This document shows, one piece after another, positions 44,663-52,540 of a DNA stretch of 64,000 bases. How positions within the stretch are numbered: position 1 is the first letter of the stretch; the number at the start of each line of letters is the position of its first letter. Made by a program: the position numbers and the translations under genes. The DNA is from G963664585 sp963664585. GTDB taxonomy: Bacteria; Bacillota; Clostridia; Oscillospirales; Ruminococcaceae. The stretch covers positions 1 to 64,000 of the forward strand of contig CAXXEO010000009.1 in NCBI GenBank assembly GCA_963664585.2, in the 5' to 3' direction. The notes below the pieces were generated by a model. The model was not told the DNA's origin, did not search any database, and saw nothing but the letters and a program-made list of their open reading frames with translations.

Positions 44663-45817
44663 TTACGGTGGAGGGCACCCGCAGCTGTCAGAGAGAATAA
44701 TATGCATATTGGAGAAGCGATCCCGAAGATGATCGGCGACCGAGGAATAGGCCTGAACTTCCAGATCAGATTGATTTCTGATGGGAAGATTAATGGCGAC
44801 GGTTGTGTAATCATCCTCCGCTGAGGAAAGAGCAACTGCACCTCCATGCTGGCTGATATAGTAGCGTACAATGGAAAGCCCCAACCCATCCCCTGCGAAG
44901 GGACGCCCGAAATGATCATAGGAGAAAAAGGGCTCAAAGATCCTATCTTGTATGTTTGCTGGAATTCCCATCCCATGGTCAGAAATGGTAATGGTGGCCT
45001 GATTATCTGTATAGTTCATGGATACGTCGATCCGATTTTCTTTACGGGTAAAGCGGCAGGAGTTAGAGAGAATGTGCAGAATGGACACCGCGAGCTTGTC
45101 CGGATCCGCCATAAGAAAGACGTCTTCGCTTGGCAAATCATAGCTGATGGCAATCTCTATATCACACAAAATAACGGCACATGCGTCGCATAAGCGCTTT
45201 AAAAAGCTTGTAAGATTGATTAGTGATGGGTTAAAAGAGTCATTCCCCATTGTATGTTTAATATAGCGACTGATGTTCATGGTTGAACGTAGCAGCTGAT
45301 ATCCGTTTTTGTTGATGGTTTGCACCATTTCTGGCATATCATCAATTTCCATAACCTTTTGGTTTTGATGGATCAGCGAAAGTGCAGAAAAAATAGCGGT
45401 TAGCGGTGCACGCACCTGATTCGAGAAAGACGAAAGCAATAACTCGCTTCCTTCAGGTCTGAGTGCGGTTCCCTGACGATCCAATCGGTCAAAGTTGACA
45501 ACATATCCACCTGTAGTCGGGGTGAATAGTACCTCTGTACCTGAAAAGGGAATGGGTATGACAATAGGCTGGATATAGTTGTCCGGTAAGCTGCGGATAA
45601 GTGTTACAGCGGATGAAGGCAATACCAGACCAAGTCCATCCGGTACCGTGAACCCTGGATATATTTCTATGGATTTTTGATTTGCCCATAGAATTTTCAA
45701 ATTATGATCAGTAACAACAACCGGTACCAAGGAATCCTGATATAAGTTGGAAACTGTGCCTAATACCTTTGAAATTTGTTTGTTTTGCATCCTTACCACT
45801 TCCGCCCATTTGGGCAT
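44663..45817 (-). CDS. Histidine-kinase-like protein lacking the phospho-acceptor histidine
   Basis: 384-residue cytosolic protein. A PAS-like domain (about 20-110) is followed by a dimerisation region where the H-box reads LLLSSFSNQVRAPLTAIFSAL: Asn stands where His is expected in the SHELRTPL motif. The ATPase domain is complete with N-box ILHILSNSCRF, G1 DHGMGIP, F-box IFEPFFSYD and G2 GDGLGLSIVRYYISQHGG. There is no membrane segment and no adjacent response regulator. It may act as an anti-sigma-like or scaffold ATPase or signal by another residue. Start uncertain: ATG 45817 or ATG 45790. Confidence 0.85.
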   Translation of the reverse strand: MPKWAEVVRMQNKQISKVLGTVSNLYQDSLVPVVVTDHNLKILWANQKSIEIYPGFTVPDGLGLVLPSSAVTLIRSLPDNYIQPIVIPIPFSGTEVLFTPTTGGYVVNFDRLDRQGTALRPEGSELLLSSFSNQVRAPLTAIFSALSLIHQNQKVMEIDDMPEMVQTINKNGYQLLRSTMNISRYIKHTMGNDSFNPSLINLTSFLKRLCDACAVILCDIEIAISYDLPSEDVFLMADPDKLAVSILHILSNSCRFTRKENRIDVSMNYTDNQATITISDHGMGIPANIQDRIFEPFFSYDHFGRPFAGDGLGLSIVRYYISQHGGAVALSSAEDDYTTVAINLPIRNQSDLEVQAYSSVADHLRDRFSNMHIILSDSCGCPPP

Positions 45818-45919
45818 AATCTCTTAATAAGTAGATCATATTATATATTATTGCCAGAAAACATGCAATTCAAATTTTATTTTCTGGCGGTCACAAATGG
45901 GTTATATTACCTGATTCAC

Positions 45920-45948
45920 TTGAATGAAAACTGAAAATAATATACAAT
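45920..45948 (+). promoter_or_regulatory. Sigma-A-type promoter for gap
   Basis: TTGAAT (45920-45925), a 17-bp spacer and TACAAT (45943-45948), 39 bp before the gap start. Confidence 0.55.
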
Positions 45949-45987
45949 AGCTTTGTAAGAGAACCAGATTGGGAAGGAGATTATAAA

Positions 45988-47010
45988 ATGCCAATTAAAA
46001 TTGGGATTAACGGTTTTGGAAGAATAGGTGGACTTGTATTTCGTGCGGCAGCCGCACAACCGGAAATTTATCAAGTTGTGGGTATTAACGATCCCTTTAT
46101 GGATGTAGAATACATGGCCTATATGTGCAAGCATGACAGCATCCATGGTCACTTCAAAGGTGAGGTATCCACTGAAAAAGAATTCCTTGTTCTCAATGGA
46201 AGAAAAGTAAATGTTTACGCTTGTATGAACCCAAACGAAATTCCATGGGGTGAATGCGGCGCTGAGTATGTCGTCGAGTCTACCGGCGTATTTACCGCCC
46301 AGGATAAGGCGATGCTCCATTTGAAGGGAGGAGCTAAAAAGGTTATTATTTCGGCTCCCGCCAAGGACAAAGAGACACCTACCTTTGTCATGGGCGTGAA
46401 TCACGAAAAATATACTAAAGAGATGAACGTCGTCTCTAATGCCTCCTGTACCACCAACTGTTTGGCCCCGCTGGCCAAGGTGATCCATGATAATTTCGGA
46501 ATTGCCAAGGGACTTATGACAACTGTCCATTCCACCACGGCCACTCAGAAAACGGTTGATGGCCCCTCTAAAAAAGATTGGCGCGGTGGACGCGCTGCCT
46601 CAGCAAATATCATTCCCTCTTCTACTGGCGCAGCCAAGGCCGTTACCCTCGTTATTCCCGAACTGAAAGGGAAGCTTACCGGAATGGCCTTCAGAGTACC
46701 CACCCTCGATGTATCGGTGGTAGACCTGACGGTAAATCTTGAAAAGGCAGCAACCTATGAGGAAATTTGCGAAAAGATCAGAGAGGCCGCTGACGGATCA
46801 CTGAAAGGCATTGTGGGCTACACTGACGAGGCGGTCGTATCCTCTGACTTTATCGGCGACAGCCGCACCTGCATTTTTGATGCCACCGCGGGTATTATGT
46901 TGGACAACCAATTTGTCAAACTGGTTGCCTGGTACGATAATGAATGGGGATATTCTTCGAAAATTCTCGAGCTGATCGGTCATATGGCCTCTGTAGATCA
47001 TGCAAAATAA
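45988..47010 (+). CDS. gap: Type I glyceraldehyde-3-phosphate dehydrogenase
   Basis: 340-residue glycolytic dehydrogenase. The NAD-binding fold starts KIGINGFGRIGGLVFRAA, the catalytic Cys is in SNASCTTNCLAP (about 149-160), and the substrate-binding HSTTATQKTVDGPS follows. The C-terminus is WYDNEWGYSSKILELIGHM. Start ATG with GGAAGGAG upstream. Its last 75 bases are duplicated at 48767. No other glycolytic gene is adjacent, unlike the gap-pgk operons of many relatives. Confidence 0.97.
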   Translation: MPIKIGINGFGRIGGLVFRAAAAQPEIYQVVGINDPFMDVEYMAYMCKHDSIHGHFKGEVSTEKEFLVLNGRKVNVYACMNPNEIPWGECGAEYVVESTGVFTAQDKAMLHLKGGAKKVIISAPAKDKETPTFVMGVNHEKYTKEMNVVSNASCTTNCLAPLAKVIHDNFGIAKGLMTTVHSTTATQKTVDGPSKKDWRGGRAASANIIPSSTGAAKAVTLVIPELKGKLTGMAFRVPTLDVSVVDLTVNLEKAATYEEICEKIREAADGSLKGIVGYTDEAVVSSDFIGDSRTCIFDATAGIMLDNQFVKLVAWYDNEWGYSSKILELIGHMASVDHAK

Positions 47011-47030
47011 CCCTTTGGGTAAGCCGTTTT

Positions 47031-47090
47031 ACAGATTATGAAAATCTTAACCTTGTATATCCCCCGCCGCCGGCGGGGGATATACAAAAT
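47031..47090 (-). repeat. Family B hairpin element, partial copy B4
   Basis: ATTATGAAAATCTTAACCTTG followed by the hairpin TATATCCCCCGCC-GCC-GGCGGGGGATATA. It matches the left half of B3 (49077), but the sequence after the hairpin is not recognisably family B, so the copy is truncated or heavily changed. It begins 20 bp after gap. Confidence 0.65.
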
Positions 47091-47148
47091 ATTCAGAATC
47101 CTTTAAATACAAGTTAAAGAGACAATATACTAGTTATGGCAACAATTT

Positions 47149-47194
47149 ATACATCCCTTTTTAAGTTTTGAGCTTAGAAGGGATGTATTTTTGT
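47149..47194 (+). terminator. Terminator downstream of gap
   Basis: ATACATCCCTTTTTAAG pairs with CTTAGAAGGGATGTAT (47173-47188), followed by TTTTTG. Confidence 0.75.
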
Positions 47195-47214
47195 GCAATT
47201 GTTAAACCACTCCC

Positions 47215-47320
47215 AGTACAATGCAACATCTTAAACTTGTATATTCCCCCGCCGAAGGCGGGGGAATATACAAGAACATTTAACCCACTGCCATAAAAAA
47301 ATTAGGTTTTACAAGGTACT
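47215..47320 (-). repeat. Family B hairpin element, copy B2
   Basis: 106 bp with ends AGTACAATGC and AAGGTACT, central hairpin CTTGTATATTCCCCCGCC-GAA and its complement, perfect over 18 bp. It is inverted relative to B1 at 3531 and the best-preserved copy. Confidence 0.85.
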
Positions 47321-47397
47321 CGTTATTTTCGATTTTAACTTATGATTAATGCTATCACAAAAGCGGATTTTTGCGTATTATGAATTGGAAGGCGATG

Positions 47398-47976
47398 ATG
47401 AGAATGGGTTATAACGAAGCGGAATCTTGTCCGCTGTTGAAATCTTCAAAAAGCAAAAAAATTAAGGTTAGCGCTGTTTGTTTTGAAAAAACAGTTCAAT
47501 CTATTAATGATTTGATAATCTCTGCCCCTATTGGTGTTGACATAGATGATTTAACGGGGAAGCTTAACTCTAAAACTCATATTGAAATAGTATCAAAGCC
47601 AAATCTTGCCGTTAAATTAGAAAATTGTTTATTAATCATTGAAGGATTATTGCCTGTAAAGATTGTTTTTGAAAACCCCAAGCCATGTCCTTGCACAGAC
47701 GTATTAAAATCTATTTGTCAAGAAACTACTATACCGATTCAAACTGTATTATCAATTAAAGACTGTACAACGAGCGATCATAAATTATGCGATTTCAATT
47801 GTAACGATGCCTTTTCAATTCAAACCAAAGCAAAAGTGATATCCACTTCAATATTCGGGTATCCAAATATTGATAGTACGGTTGCGGGGAAACAGATTAA
47901 ACTTGTTGTGAAAGCTATATTGGAAATTACAGCTTATATTTTAGAAGACGAAATTATTAATCTCTTCTATTTGTAA
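47398..47976 (+). CDS. Hypothetical protein, paralogue of the next gene (SPOCS-like)
   Basis: About 192 residues; the start is uncertain (ATG at 47398 or 47404, both near GGAAGG; the frame is open from 47371). The body (KVSAVCFEKTVQSINDLIISAPIGVDIDD...) alternates like a beta-sandwich and parallels the next gene in domain order, ending VVKAILEITAYILEDE against IIKVVYEYCLIVATEQ. It has several Cys (CPCTDVLKSIC, CDFNCND). The pattern resembles SPOCS/DUF3794 spore-envelope domains, but the match is weak. No signal peptide. Confidence 0.65.
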   Translation: MRMGYNEAESCPLLKSSKSKKIKVSAVCFEKTVQSINDLIISAPIGVDIDDLTGKLNSKTHIEIVSKPNLAVKLENCLLIIEGLLPVKIVFENPKPCPCTDVLKSICQETTIPIQTVLSIKDCTTSDHKLCDFNCNDAFSIQTKAKVISTSIFGYPNIDSTVAGKQIKLVVKAILEITAYILEDEIINLFYL

Positions 47977-48058
47977 CTCACGTTTAGTCAGCTTCTGACA
48001 TAATGTATACTGTAAGCAAGAGGCACTTGGCTTATAGAAATTAAAGGAGTATAATATT

Positions 48059-48556
48059 ATGGCTTCATTTGATGTTATTGACGATAGATTTTTTCATCAC
48101 AAAATTAAGGCAAATGTAGTAATCAATGAGTCAAAAGTTCAATCATTTGGCGATGTAACAGTTTTAGCACCTTCTAATTTAACCTTTGATTTTACAACCG
48201 GTCTATTTAATTTGCCCGTAACTATTGTGCAAGTAGGCTCTCCACAGTTGCTTACCAATACGATTTTACCAGACAAAATTGTTAATCAAGGCATCGTAAC
48301 GGTTAATGTTCTTGTTGATGGAGTAGTTCAAATACAGAATTTGCAAATCCCATGGCAAGATATGGTCGATGTACCCGGCGTAAGACCCTTGGCTGTTGTG
48401 CAAAAACACGATTTCCAAATCGAGGGATTTAGTTTCGCACCGGTAATAATTGGTACCGCATTAAATCTGATCATAAAGGTAGTATATGAATACTGCCTGA
48501 TCGTAGCAACAGAGCAAGTGATCAAGGTTAATGCCGCTGATCTATTTTGCCCGTAA
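48059..48556 (+). CDS. SPOCS/DUF3794-like protein (putative spore-envelope protein)
   Basis: 165 residues. The central part, ILPDKIVNQGIVTVNVLVDGVVQIQNLQIPWQDMVDVPG, follows the layout of SPOCS (DUF3794) domains: a KVIVQG-type strand, a hydrophobic strand, then an aromatic IPF/IPW turn and DVPGA. Such domains occur in spore coat and SafA/SipL-type proteins. Start ATG with AAAGGAG nine bases upstream. It lies 82 bp after its paralogue and is followed within nine bases by a family A element. The assignment is by pattern only and needs a profile search. Confidence 0.65.
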   Translation: MASFDVIDDRFFHHKIKANVVINESKVQSFGDVTVLAPSNLTFDFTTGLFNLPVTIVQVGSPQLLTNTILPDKIVNQGIVTVNVLVDGVVQIQNLQIPWQDMVDVPGVRPLAVVQKHDFQIEGFSFAPVIIGTALNLIIKVVYEYCLIVATEQVIKVNAADLFCP

Positions 48557-48564
48557 CATTTAGT

Positions 48565-48670
48565 TATAGTTAATTAACTTGAAAACAAGCTTGTGATTTC
48601 TTCCCCCGCCGAAGGCGGGGGAAGAAAATGGCGTTTTAACTATAGCCAGTTTTTAAGTTAATTGGCTATA
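48565..48670 (+). repeat. Family A MITE-like element, copy A10
   Basis: 106 bp, plus orientation, perfect hairpin with tip GCCGAAGGC; GGCGTTTTAACTATAGCC replaces the usual GACGTTTTATATATAGCC. It begins nine bases after the preceding stop codon. Confidence 0.9.
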
Positions 48671-48702
48671 ATGTCTGCAAGACCCATAAAGCACTTGTTT
48701 CC

Positions 48703-48750
48703 CATGGGTTCCCACAACGTTTTCGTTGCGGGAACCCATGTTTTATATTA
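48703..48750 (+). terminator. 17-bp hairpin with T-rich 3' flank
   Basis: CATGGGTTCCCACAACG (48703-48719) pairs with CGTTGCGGGAACCCATG (48724-48740) with one G-U pair; TTTTATATTATAG follows. Confidence 0.75.
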
Positions 48751-48766
48751 TAGCTTTGTGCTGCGC

Positions 48767-48843
48767 AATGAATGGGGATATTCTTCAAAAATTTCCAAGT
48801 TGATCGGTCGTATGGCCTCTGTAGATCATGCAAAACAACCCCT
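48767..48843 (+). pseudogene. Duplicated 3' fragment of gap
   Basis: About 75 bp nearly identical to the last 24 codons of gap (46939-47010): NEWGYSSKI, then SKLIGRMASVDHAKQ against LELIGHMASVDHAK and stop. The stop codon TAA is changed to CAA. No upstream gap sequence is present. It is the scar of a partial duplication or of a recombined second gap gene. Confidence 0.85.
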
Positions 48844-49076
48844 TCTATTACGATAATCATATGTCCGAAAAAGAGATCGAAATATTGCAATTGAATGTAA
48901 AATAGAGTACACTATTTACAGTAGTATTTTCATACATTTAACAAGCGATACACTTTTATAAGGTGTTTATCGCTGGGCTGGTTTTACTAGCAGCAGAGAT
49001 AACCTGCGGGGCAATAATAATGTTTTATTATGCCTTACAGGTTATTTGAATTTATAAGAATACTTGGGTACAATCT

Positions 49077-49182
49077 AGTACATTATAAAATCTTAACCTT
49101 GTATATTCCCCCGCCTTCGGCGGGGGAATATACAAGGACATTTAACCCATTGCCATAAAAGATTTAGATATTACAAGGTACT
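49077..49182 (-). repeat. Family B hairpin element, copy B3
   Basis: 106 bp with ends AGTACATTATAAAATC and AAGGTACT, hairpin CTTGTATATTCCCCCGCC-TTC and complement. Same orientation as B2 but with the tip flipped. It lies in the 800-bp stretch before the M-box. Apart from this element, the gap fragment and the M-box I see nothing further in 48844-49641. Confidence 0.85.
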
Positions 49183-49269
49183 AGTTTCCATGGAAACTTA
49201 TGATCAGGAATGCTTTTGTGTTATCCAAAATTGTTCTCGATAAATGTTGGTTAGTAATGTATACAACTA

Positions 49270-49480
49270 AATACATACCTCGGTAGGTGAGGTTACTATA
49301 AGGATATGGATTGCTGCCGTGAAAGAGTGGAGACACTTTTAACTGGTTAGCAGGTTTTACCGAAAAAACAAGGTATTACCTAATGCAATTTCACGCCTTA
49401 CAGTGCTAAAGCTTGAACGATGTGCTAAGGAATAATAAGCCTTTACCCATGTTCAAGATTGGGTAAAGACTTTTTTATTA
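49270..49480 (+). promoter_or_regulatory. M-box (ykoK) magnesium riboswitch with terminator
   Basis: The M-box core can be read in order: GGTAGGTGAGGTTACTATAAG (compare AGGTGAGGCTCCTATA), ATTGCTGCCGTGAAAGAGTG, GGAGACAC, and the 3' block ACAGTGCTAAAGCTTGAACG. The expression platform follows: CTTTACCCA (49441-49449) pairs with TGGGTAAAG (49460-49468), then TTTTTT. CTTGAAC of the aptamer (49412-49418) can instead pair with GTTCAAG in the terminator loop (49451-49457), giving the switch. High magnesium should stop transcription of the two genes downstream. Confidence 0.85.
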
Positions 49481-49641
49481 CATTTTCACGGTGAAAGGGA
49501 TGATTGAGTGGACGGCGATCCTGCGGGTAGTATACAGATGAATAATCCGGGAGGATGTAATTACGTAAAGTATATTATATTTATTTAATATAGATTACTT
49601 TGGCATCCTTCCAACAAAATTCTTAATTTGGAGGGATTACC

Positions 49642-50892
49642 ATGGCGTTAGCATCAACTTTTTATTTCAGCCGTATTATTGGGAACAAAGTTTACTCTCA
49701 AACAGGAAGTACTCTCGGAAAGCTAAAAGACTTAATTGTGGACATGGATTCTGCGAAACCCAAAGTAATAGCGGCCAGGTTAAATACAGCAAAAGGGGTA
49801 GTCACAGTCGATTTTTCTAGCTTTATGATTGAAAAGGAAAACGGCCAATATATAATTTGTGCTTCAGAACTCAAAGAATTCAATCCGGATGGCAAAAGAA
49901 TGTTTTATTTAGCCAAGAACATTCTTGATAAGCAGATCATTGATATGGATGGCAGAAAGCTTGAAAGAGTCAATGATTTGAAGCTGGCAACAGTTGCCAA
50001 TGGGACCTATCTGATTGCCGCAGATGTGGGGTTTGAAGGCCTTCTTAGAAGACTTGATGTAGCAAAACCATTAAAAAGATTATTGGAACCGATCGGAATA
50101 ACATTGCCCAGCCATTTAATCCTCTGGGATGTTGTAGAAACTGTCGACTATGGTCATTCAGAGATAAAACTATCAAAGGATTATTCAAATCTTGAGAAGT
50201 TACATCCATCAGACTTGGCAGATATCATAGAGGATATGGATAGATATGCCCAAATTGCTTTAATATCCTCTATGGATGAAGAAAAAGCAGCGGATGTTCT
50301 TGAAGAGTTGGAACCACAAATTCAAAAAAGTGTTTTAGAAAACTTACCGTTAGATAAAGCAGCAGATTTACTTGAAAAGATGCCTGCCGATGAAGCAGCC
50401 GATATTCTTGATGAACTTGGTAAAGAAAAAGCAGAAGAACTGTTGAAAGAAATGGAGGAAGCAGCATCCGAGGATATCAGGGAATTATTAGAGTATCCAG
50501 AAAATTCTGTAGGCAGCATCATGTTGACAGACTTTATTTTATTTAATGAAAACGCAACAGTGGATGAAACTATCAAAGAATTAAGAAGGCTAAAACCAGA
50601 ACCTGATACGATATATTATCTGTATATCGTTAATGATTCCGATAAGTTGGTTGCATCAGTTACCCTGCGGGATCTTATCGTATCAGAACCTGAGACTAAA
50701 CTAAAACAGATAATGAACCCCAATATCATTTGTGTATTTGATGATGACAAAATTGAATCGCTCGATGAGATGATCACTAAGTATAATCTTCTTGCGATTC
50801 CAGTCGTCAACGCCCAAAAAGAGATCTTAGGCGTTGTTATCATCAACGATATGGTACACAATCTTCTTAAAAACAGATGGAAGAGGATATAG
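49642..50892 (+). CDS. Soluble MgtE-like protein: PRC-barrel, MgtE N-domain and CBS pair
   Basis: 416 residues without a membrane segment. Two PRC-barrel-like regions come first (about 8-80 and 90-150). The MgtE N-domain follows (about 180-285), a superhelix of ADIIEDMD, AADVLEELEP, AADLLEKMPADEAADILDEL repeats, then a CBS pair (about 295-415; GSIMLTDFILF, IMNPNIICVFDDD, LAIPVVNAQKEILGVVII). This is the cytosolic magnesium sensor and gate of MgtE without its channel domain. It is encoded 12 bp before an Nramp-family transporter and after an M-box, so it probably regulates that transporter by magnesium-dependent binding. Start ATG with GGAGGG upstream. Confidence 0.93.
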   Translation: MALASTFYFSRIIGNKVYSQTGSTLGKLKDLIVDMDSAKPKVIAARLNTAKGVVTVDFSSFMIEKENGQYIICASELKEFNPDGKRMFYLAKNILDKQIIDMDGRKLERVNDLKLATVANGTYLIAADVGFEGLLRRLDVAKPLKRLLEPIGITLPSHLILWDVVETVDYGHSEIKLSKDYSNLEKLHPSDLADIIEDMDRYAQIALISSMDEEKAADVLEELEPQIQKSVLENLPLDKAADLLEKMPADEAADILDELGKEKAEELLKEMEEAASEDIRELLEYPENSVGSIMLTDFILFNENATVDETIKELRRLKPEPDTIYYLYIVNDSDKLVASVTLRDLIVSEPETKLKQIMNPNIICVFDDDKIESLDEMITKYNLLAIPVVNAQKEILGVVIINDMVHNLLKNRWKRI

Positions 50893-50904
50893 GGGGTGAT
50901 GCAA

Positions 50905-52149
50905 ATGATGGAGAGAATTAAAAAATCAAGATTTGCAAGAAGCTTAATGACATTTCTTGTCATACTTGGGCCCGGCATCATTACCGGCAGTGTCGATAAT
51001 GATGTTGGCGGTATTACAACTTATTCCGTTGCTGGGGCAACTTATGGATATAAACTTTTATGGGTACTTATTCCAGCATTTGTTGTATTGTTTATCGTTC
51101 AGGAAATGAATGCAAGAATGGGTATTGTAACTGGAAAAGGTCTTGCAGACCTGATTCGCGAAAACGCTGGTGTGAAAGTAACCTTTTTTATCTTTGTTGG
51201 ACTTTTGGTTGCAGATATACTGAATACCACAACCGAATTTGCAGGAGTTGCCGGAAGTATGCAAATGTTCGGAGTCAGCAAATACATTTCTGTCCCGCTT
51301 GTAGCCATAGCGGTTTGGGTTCTTGTTGTGAAAGGGACATATGGAATAGCAGAAAAAGTTTTTTTAGTATTCAGTGTTGCTTTGCTTTCCTATATCGTTT
51401 CAGCAATCATGGGACACCCAAATTGGGGAGAAGTCGGAGCTGCATTAATCAAACCGCATATGCAGTTCGATTCTGCTTATATTACAATGATTATTACTTT
51501 AATTGGCACGACAATTGCCCCATGGATGCAGTTCTACATGCAGTCTTCCGTGATCGAAAAGGGTTTAAAACTGAAAGATTATAAATACACGCTATGCGAT
51601 ATTTTTGTGGGATGTTTGGCCACTGTGGTTGTAGCATTCTTTATTATGGTCGCATGTGCCTCCACTTTGCACATAAACGGAATACAAATTCATGATGCAA
51701 GCGATGCGGCACAAGCACTTAGACCTTTTGCGGGACCTTTGGCATCACAGGTCTTTGCCTTTGGGCTGTTTGTAGCTTCGATATTTGCCGCAGTTATTTT
51801 ACCTGTGGCGACAGCATTTTATGTATGTGAGGCTTTTGGATTCGAAGCCGGGATTGATAAAAAATGGAAGGAAGCTCCACAGTTCTATTGGCTTTATACA
51901 ATAATCATTGCAATAGGCGCAGGCATTATTCTTCTTCCCAATGCCCCTCTTGTTAAAATATCCTTGCTTTCTCAGGAGATCAATGGGATATTGCTGCCTG
52001 TCGTACTTATCTGTATGATGCTGATCATAAACAAAAAAGACGTCATGGGTGAATATGTAAACAAGAGGTTGGGGAATATCATAGGTTGGATTACAATTGC
52101 TATTTTAGTCAGTCTTTCAGGGACGCTTGTTGTTACTTCTCTTTTTTAA
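50905..52149 (+). CDS. Nramp-family transporter, probable magnesium type (NRMT-like)
   Basis: 414 residues with about 11 membrane helices and the Nramp/LeuT fold opening ILGPGIITGSVDNDVGG. Canonical manganese/iron Nramps carry DPGN in helix 1 and MPH in helix 6. Here helix 1 has D-N-D (about residues 31-33) and helix 6 has TTIAPWMQFYMQSSV, so the metal-binding Met and the DPGN turn are absent. This fits the Nramp-related magnesium transporters known from Clostridia. Start ATG 50905 with AGGGGG eight bases upstream. The M-box and the MgtE-like partner support magnesium uptake when Mg is scarce. Confidence 0.9.
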   Translation: MMERIKKSRFARSLMTFLVILGPGIITGSVDNDVGGITTYSVAGATYGYKLLWVLIPAFVVLFIVQEMNARMGIVTGKGLADLIRENAGVKVTFFIFVGLLVADILNTTTEFAGVAGSMQMFGVSKYISVPLVAIAVWVLVVKGTYGIAEKVFLVFSVALLSYIVSAIMGHPNWGEVGAALIKPHMQFDSAYITMIITLIGTTIAPWMQFYMQSSVIEKGLKLKDYKYTLCDIFVGCLATVVVAFFIMVACASTLHINGIQIHDASDAAQALRPFAGPLASQVFAFGLFVASIFAAVILPVATAFYVCEAFGFEAGIDKKWKEAPQFYWLYTIIIAIGAGIILLPNAPLVKISLLSQEINGILLPVVLICMMLIINKKDVMGEYVNKRLGNIIGWITIAILVSLSGTLVVTSLF

Positions 52150-52205
52150 ACTACCGGATAAAGTATAATTTCTAGTCATTTTGAAATGGTGATGAGTTTT
52201 AATTT

Positions 52206-52252
52206 GCCTCTGTTCCCCCCGCCAGTGGCGGGAGGACAGAGGCATGTTTTTT
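52206..52252 (+). terminator. Terminator of the magnesium-transport operon
   Basis: GCCTCTGTTCCCCCCGCC (52206-52223) pairs with GGCGGGAGGACAGAGGC (52227-52243), followed by ATGTTTTTTG. The tip CCCGCC-AGT-GGCGGG resembles that of families A and B. Confidence 0.88.
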
Positions 52253-52300
52253 GTCTTCGTTTTTTTATGTAAATACAAAGACACAAAATTAAGTTCCCAT

Positions 52301-52406
52301 TATAGTTGTTTAACTTGAAAAAAAGCTTGTGATTTCTTCCCCCGCCTTCGGCGGGGGAAGAAAATGACGTTTTAACTATAGCCAGTTTTTAAGTTGATTG
52401 GCTATA
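52301..52406 (+). repeat. Family A MITE-like element, copy A11
   Basis: 106 bp, plus orientation, flipped tip (GCCTTCGGC), with AAAAAAAGC for the usual GAAAACAAGC. It lies between the magnesium operon and glgB. Confidence 0.9.
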
Positions 52407-52493
52407 ACCAAAATAAAAAAAAAAAATAATACAAAATAAACAAATTTTAGCAGAAATCCAATGACTGTTTCAGACTGTTTACATTAACTTTTC

Positions 52494-52522
52494 TTGAAAA
52501 TAAAGGCAATTGGTGGTAAAAT
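52494..52522 (+). promoter_or_regulatory. Sigma-A-type promoter for glgB
   Basis: TTGAAA (52494-52499), a 17-bp spacer and TAAAAT (52517-52522), 18 bp before the glgB start codon region. Confidence 0.5.
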
Positions 52523-52540
52523 AAAGAAAAGGTGGTGAGC

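Noticed and set aside
48662..48856. A short protein covering the end of A10, the hairpin and the gap fragment
   Set aside because: The frame merely joins repeat, hairpin and duplicated gap tail; no ribosome site is present.
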